Source of the DNA: Cheilinus undulatus
Taxonomy: Eukaryota; Chordata; Actinopteri; Labriformes; Labridae
NCBI RefSeq assembly: GCF_018320785.1
Contig: NC_054866.1
Coordinates: forward strand, 28,435,000-28,498,999
DNA length: 64,000 bases
Reading direction: 5' to 3'
Part shown: positions 59,401 to 64,000 of the stretch, piece after piece
Position numbering within the stretch: the stretch's first letter is position 1
Layout: each line of letters begins with the position of its first letter
The notes under the pieces: generated by a model
Seen by the model: the letters and a program-made list of their open reading frames with translations, nothing else
Databases searched by the model: none
Told to the model about the DNA's origin: nothing
Translations under genes and position numbers: made by a program

Positions 59401-62400
59401 TCAAGTTTGTCTCCAAAATTTCCTTTTCTTTAAATTACACTTGAACAAATCATGGTGACTTTTATTTACCTTACCTCGAACACATCATTATTTAACATTG
59501 CTGCACCATTTTGTAAGATAACTGCCTCTGATTCAAAACAGATTTCAAGTAGGGATGCGCGCAGTTAAACGGCTAAAAGTTTATCAGACTAGCAGGCATG
59601 AGATTTATGAGTCAGTTAGACTAATTACCTATTGTTTAATATACACATGGGCTTGAAATATCGGCCTTTAATGCCCTTTTAAACTGCGATGAACCTACCG
59701 CCACTAGAAGCTGCTGTAGCTTCAGTGAATGGCCGCTTTCTGTCTGAGCTCTCCGCCAGCACGTCACCAGATGTATGTAATATGAGAAGTGTAGCTGTTG
59801 GCGTGTAGTAGGGAAAGTGCGGTATGACAGTTTTTTAAGTAGTAAATGTGACGAACCTCATGAGGTAGTTCAGGCAATAATTTTGAGCGCAATGACCCAT
59901 ACCTGATATGCATCTTAAGCAAATCACATAACTAGCATCCTTCTAAATCAGTGATCTATTTAAGCTGCAAGATTTCCAGTCTCTTCTTCTACTCTGCTGC
60001 TGCCCTGGATCAGCACTGCACTCTCGCTTCAACCCACCTCCACCCCAGCATCCACCTGGCTCAGACTAGGGGGGTTTAAGATGTTCTCTCATAACTCCTC
60101 AATTCTGCATGAGATAAATCGGCGAGGAGTGATGAAGTCGGAGCCTGACACCAAGCTATGCTATGCTATGCTACCATAATAAATGCTTGAAAATTATAAA
60201 CATGAAATGCCTGACTGAAATGGAAATAAAGTGGTATGAAGGTTAAAATCACATGTACTCAACAGAAGTGAAAAGAGGCCACATATCAAAGCATGATAAT
60301 CTGCAAAGAGGAACAAAGGCTGGCGTAGCTAGCTGCTCCTGTTAGTGGGTGTGCTGTGAGCTTGATTTACTCTGTACAGCGTGGCTAACACAGTGACCCT
60401 GTGATGAATTTGACCATTTTATTTTATTAGTAGTTTAGTTTATTTATAGTATTTCGTACTCTTTAGACTAACCGGTTAAATGTAATTTAAATGAGTGTTT
60501 AGCTGAATGGTGACATGGACTTGGGGGATCTTGCCATTACTGCTTTGGAGGAGGAGGATGACTGATCTGCAGCAGCATATTAGCTGACAGTCTTGGTGCT
60601 TCATTTTAGTTTAGTTTGATTCACAGTGCTGATGTGCTTAATCCTTATTGGCTGGCTATTCAGTTATTTAATTACACTACACCATACACACAACATCACA
60701 GATACCACAGTGTTAATCACAGGTTTGATCCTATCATGTATTTGAAATGAATGTCTGCCAATAAATGTCAGCTGCCAGTAAATTGGTGTACCTGAACTGC
60801 AGAACAATGCAAACTACATTCCTCTGTTGCAAGTCTAGGTGTGCAAGAGAGTGTGATAAAAAAATAAAACATACTTTTTGGTAAGAGCTTTCAAATTAGA
60901 TGACAGTACCTATATAAACAAATGTATGAACAAAATTTCAGAGCAGTATGCTTTATGTGTGCATATAATGTATACAGTACATCATTTGTTGTCACCATAT
61001 TGAGTAAACCATTGAATATCCTCCTATTTTAATGGACTCTTTAGCATTAGGAATGTATGCCATCTCCACAAGTGCCTCCCCATGTGTCTGAGTCAGGCCC
61101 TTGCTGTGAGAGAGTGGTGGTTGTAAACAGCTGGTGCAAAGGTCCCCTTCTGGCCTAGTTTAACTTCTCAGACTGTCGAGCGTGTCATAGTGGGTCATTT
61201 TTCTCCTATAGATAGATAATGTAGGGTGGCAGCTGTAAACTTGGAGAGTTCACCCATAGGCCCTGGTGTTGCAATATAAGAAGTGTTTTGGGGTGTTATT
61301 GCTGTAATTTGGGTATTTTCATTGTTATTTGTTTTGTTATGCTTACCACATCAGTGTGTGTGCTGATATCTCTGCTTATTTAATCCAAGTTCTCCAAAAG
61401 AACGTCGATTTTTATGTTTCTGCTGTGATGTAGCTGTGTTGAATGTGTTCTCATGTACAAATTACAAAGGACTGTGTGCTGCTGATTGGTTGCTCTGAGT
61501 AGCAGCAGTCTTGTTGCTCCGTGCGTGTGGATACCGAGGGAAACTAGGACAGCGTGGGTGCAATGCTCGTCACCCAATCTCCCTCCCTCTGCCCCCTCTC
61601 TGTGTGATTAAGCAACGCAGTGCTCAACGTGCTGCCTTCAACTGGCTGACTGACCTGTCTCTGTACAGCTGAGCCTGACCAGTGAGTTATTTAAAGAGAA
61701 CAGACAAGGAGAAAATTACATTTGTTTCATTCAATTTTTTGCCAAAATGTCACGAGAAACCGTAAAAAGTAATGATCACCATATTGCATCATCATTTTTT
61801 TTCTACTGTAGGTCACAGGAGTTAAGCGGTTCTTTTAAGTTTACTCTTACATGCCTTTATGTCATTAGTACGCTTGAGTGGTTGTTTAGTTTTGGAGGGG
61901 TGGAGTAAAACAAGTGAGCGTCAGGTAACAGGAAGCCAAAACAGAACAAAACACACGTGCTCTCTCTGTCATCTTGACATGGGTGGTACAGACGCGTGTT
62001 CTTCCTGCATACAACTCCCTGAATGCTGCCTCTCTTTGCCCCCTCCCAGCAGAGAGTCAGTCTGCACACAACAACACAGAGCTCAGGAGAGGTTCAAATA
62101 AGAGGCTTTAGGCTCAGCAGCACATTTTATTGGATTTATCTAAACGGTTATCTCATGTATTAATTTGGAAATAACTGCTGTTATTATATTGTTGACTACT
62201 GACTGGATATTTAGCTGTTTTTATAGAAACTCACTGGCTTAACAAACAGCCCTGTGGTTCAAGTTTCACTTCTTCGTTTAGCTTTAAATCAGAATGATTG
62301 CAAACAACCTCAAATAAACATTCAAGTCCATTCGTTTACTCCTTTTTTATCAAGAAACTTGCACAGGGGTTTAGGTTTTAACTTCAAGTGTACCATATCA

Positions 62401-62543
62401 TGTTTCTAAAGGATCTCCCCTGAGTCAGTGGTGTTGCTGTGAAAGTCGAGGCTGTAAAATAAGCCTTGATGCATCAAAGCTCCTCCTCTCTTCTCCCCCT
62501 CCCTTCCTCCCTCCATCCTGCCTCTCTAAGCTTTTAAGGCCAC
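59401..62543. other. mnt: mnt intron 4: no gene seen
   Basis: A possible hAT relic starts near TAGGGATGCGCGCAGTTAAACG (about 59552) with ACTAACCGGTTAAATG around 60468. CTATG pentamer repeats occur at about 60160-60175 and a CACGTG E-box at 61954-61959. No exon encoding the MNT leucine zipper was found. Confidence 0.4.
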
Positions 62544-62679
62544 ATGAGCAGCAAGCACATGGCTAGCCTGAGCCGCGTGACGTCACCCCCCGTGCTGGGC
62601 CTCCGCCCAGCACTGCAACAGGCAGGACTCACCGTACCACCAGGCTTAGCTACCAGCAGCAGGGAGGGAACATGGAGAG
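62544..62679 (+). other. Candidate alternative exon or regulatory CpG patch in mnt intron 4
   Basis: A short ATG-led frame (MSSKHMASLSRVTSPPVLGL and onward) runs into a plausible splice donor GAG|GTAAAC at 62680. The patch is CpG-bearing and holds a CRE palindrome GTGACGTCAC at 62577-62586 and a hairpin at 62592-62613. This could be an alternative promoter/first exon, an enhancer, or chance. I do not recognise the peptide. Confidence 0.2.
62592..62613. repeat. 9-bp perfect GC-rich hairpin with 4-nt loop
   Basis: GTGCTGGGC, loop CTCC, GCCCAGCAC. Six bases after the CRE palindrome. Confidence 0.85.
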
Positions 62680-64000
62680 GTAAACACAAGGCTCGGTTTA
62701 CTCCTCTCATGCTTCATTTCCCCCTCGAAGCTGACTGAACTTGCTCCTCTACTGCTGGTAGCCCAAGTCTGAAAAATGCTGTGCCATCTGCTGGGGAAAG
62801 CCTAGAGTTTAGAGGTTGAGAAAAGTAGATACGTGTTTTTTTCGATAATGACTTTAAGTGTGCATGAAATGGCAAATTTCCTAAGAAGCACAGCCTTAAT
62901 AGAAAGCACTGATTGTGTTGACATTTTCTGATTCATTTTGCCTCGAATATGAAAGATAATTAGCTGTTCAAGCTATGCTTTTAACATTTCAAGGTTTATT
63001 TCAAGTCTCAGCTCAGATACTGTGAAGTCTCAGTAAATTTCCTCTTGTATAGTTTTGAGTCATGACTGGAACCTAAATCAGTCTTATTTGCTGTCTTAGT
63101 TTGTGCATTTGTGATTTGGTTTTATAGAGTAGTGTGTATTTTTTGGAAGGCTGTTTCCTGCTCAGTTAAAAGAAAGGCTTTACATGTGTAAGAAAACTAT
63201 ATATGAGGAGTCTACCTACAGAAGCTTGGTGTGGACTCTAAGCCAGTCCTTCACACACACACAGTGAGGTAATTAGGTCAGTTATGACCAGCACAAGTTT
63301 TCACACTGAAATGGTGCAAAAAAAGTGGGATAGAATTTTAACAAAGACAAGCCTTTTATTGTTGAAGTGAGGCACCGCGTGAGGTTCACAGTTCCAGCTT
63401 GAAGGCACTGTAAAACAAGGGTTTATGGTTACCACACCATCACAAGACCTCTGCAAAGAAGCCTGATCAGTGAGCCAGGCTGAGCAGCATGTCTGCAACG
63501 TGGCCTCCTGTGCTCCTGGCCCTTTAAGAAACCCAGCCTTGTGCTGTCTGCTGCAGAAGTGAGTCAGTGAGTACAGCTTGTATTGCTCTCTTTCAATCCC
63601 GCTATCTGCCGCCCCCTCCCTCTCCTGTTCTCTGTGGGGCCATGTGCTCGGCACTCGCATTGCTTGTGACAGCGCTTGAGCAGTGTTTACCTTGCACACA
63701 CACACGCACTCACACAATGCAGCCGAGCTGTGTACTGATCTAGATTTTCACATGCAAACACAGCCGAGGTGGGGCCATGTGCTGAGAAACAAAAGGTACA
63801 TGGCACCTTGTGTCCTACCAACCTGCTGACATGATTAACAGGCTGGTGAAGTCATGCGTGATCCATCTGCGATGTACTCGACAATCAGGTTTTACCTGGT
63901 TAATCTCAGACTAGCTGTTTAAAAAGAGAGGCTGTGTCCACCATTAGAGTTCAGTGGGTCTCTGTGTTTGTGGAGCGTTTTCCATCTGCATGAGTCATAG
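62680..64000. other. mnt: mnt intron 4, right edge: no gene seen
   Basis: No supported feature. The minus-strand ORF at 63301-63717 is Cys- and Ser-rich without domains and includes a CA microsatellite, so it is probably chance. Confidence 0.4.

Noticed and set aside
61620..61690. Possible miR-22 or miR-132/212 locus, since these miRNAs map near this region in mammals
   Set aside because: No mature sequence of either family was found; the resemblance of GCTGCCTTCAACTGGC to miR-22 is partial and without a hairpin.
62592..62613. Hairpin as a microRNA precursor
   Set aside because: A 9-bp stem with a 4-nt loop is far too short for a pre-miRNA.
63301..63717. 138-residue minus-strand ORF
   Set aside because: Starts in a CA microsatellite and shows no domain or conserved motif; likely chance.

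Overview
The window is vertebrate nuclear DNA, almost certainly from a teleost fish. Two split genes with clear vertebrate orthologues, GT-AG introns and an AT-rich background are filled with mobile elements of types typical of fish genomes (Tc1/mariner, many hAT elements, Rex1-like and L1-like LINEs, tRNA-derived SINEs). I cannot assign a species.

The plus strand carries mettl16 (U6 snRNA / MAT2A m6A methyltransferase), apparently complete: a non-coding first exon near 1985-2076 and nine coding exons from 2477 to 45328, joining in frame to 547 codons. About 2.7 kb further on, same strand, lies the 5' half of mnt, the MAX-binding bHLHZip repressor. Its first four coding exons (48372-57032) encode the SIN3-interaction motif, a proline-rich region and the bHLH up to the end of helix 2. 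The leucine zipper and C-terminus are not in the window. The two genes are also neighbours on human 17p13.3, so this is a conserved pair; they are not known to act in one pathway.

The most unusual region is in the 24.6-kb second intron of mettl16. An intronless antisense gene (15366-17231, minus) encodes an unrecognised 621-residue protein: 18-residue N-terminal repeats, a Pro/Gly/Tyr/His-rich linker and a long coiled coil. It has its own TATA box and a duplicated 66-bp unit in its 5' leader. It lies between two directly repeated hAT-type elements. The outer ends of this 6.2-kb block, not the ends of either single element, are flanked by a perfect 8-bp target duplication (GTTTCAAC at 12798-12805 and 18977-18984). 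The simplest reading is that the two elements moved, or were rearranged, as one composite unit carrying the gene.

The rest of the introns and the intergenic gap hold mobile-element debris: a foldback element (531-849), a SINE split by a hAT (6318-7660), a LINE relic (8100-10015), an L1-like relic (24290-26730), two Tc1-like elements (30761-31622, ending 40 bp before exon 5; 36718-38251, with a broken transposase), a Rex1-like fragment (42200-43180), a Tc1-type MITE (52698-53259) and a hAT with perfect target duplication (57380-58490). No CRISPR array, rRNA or functional tRNA gene was seen. All coordinates were read by eye; splice sites rest on GT/AG, reading-frame continuity and family knowledge.
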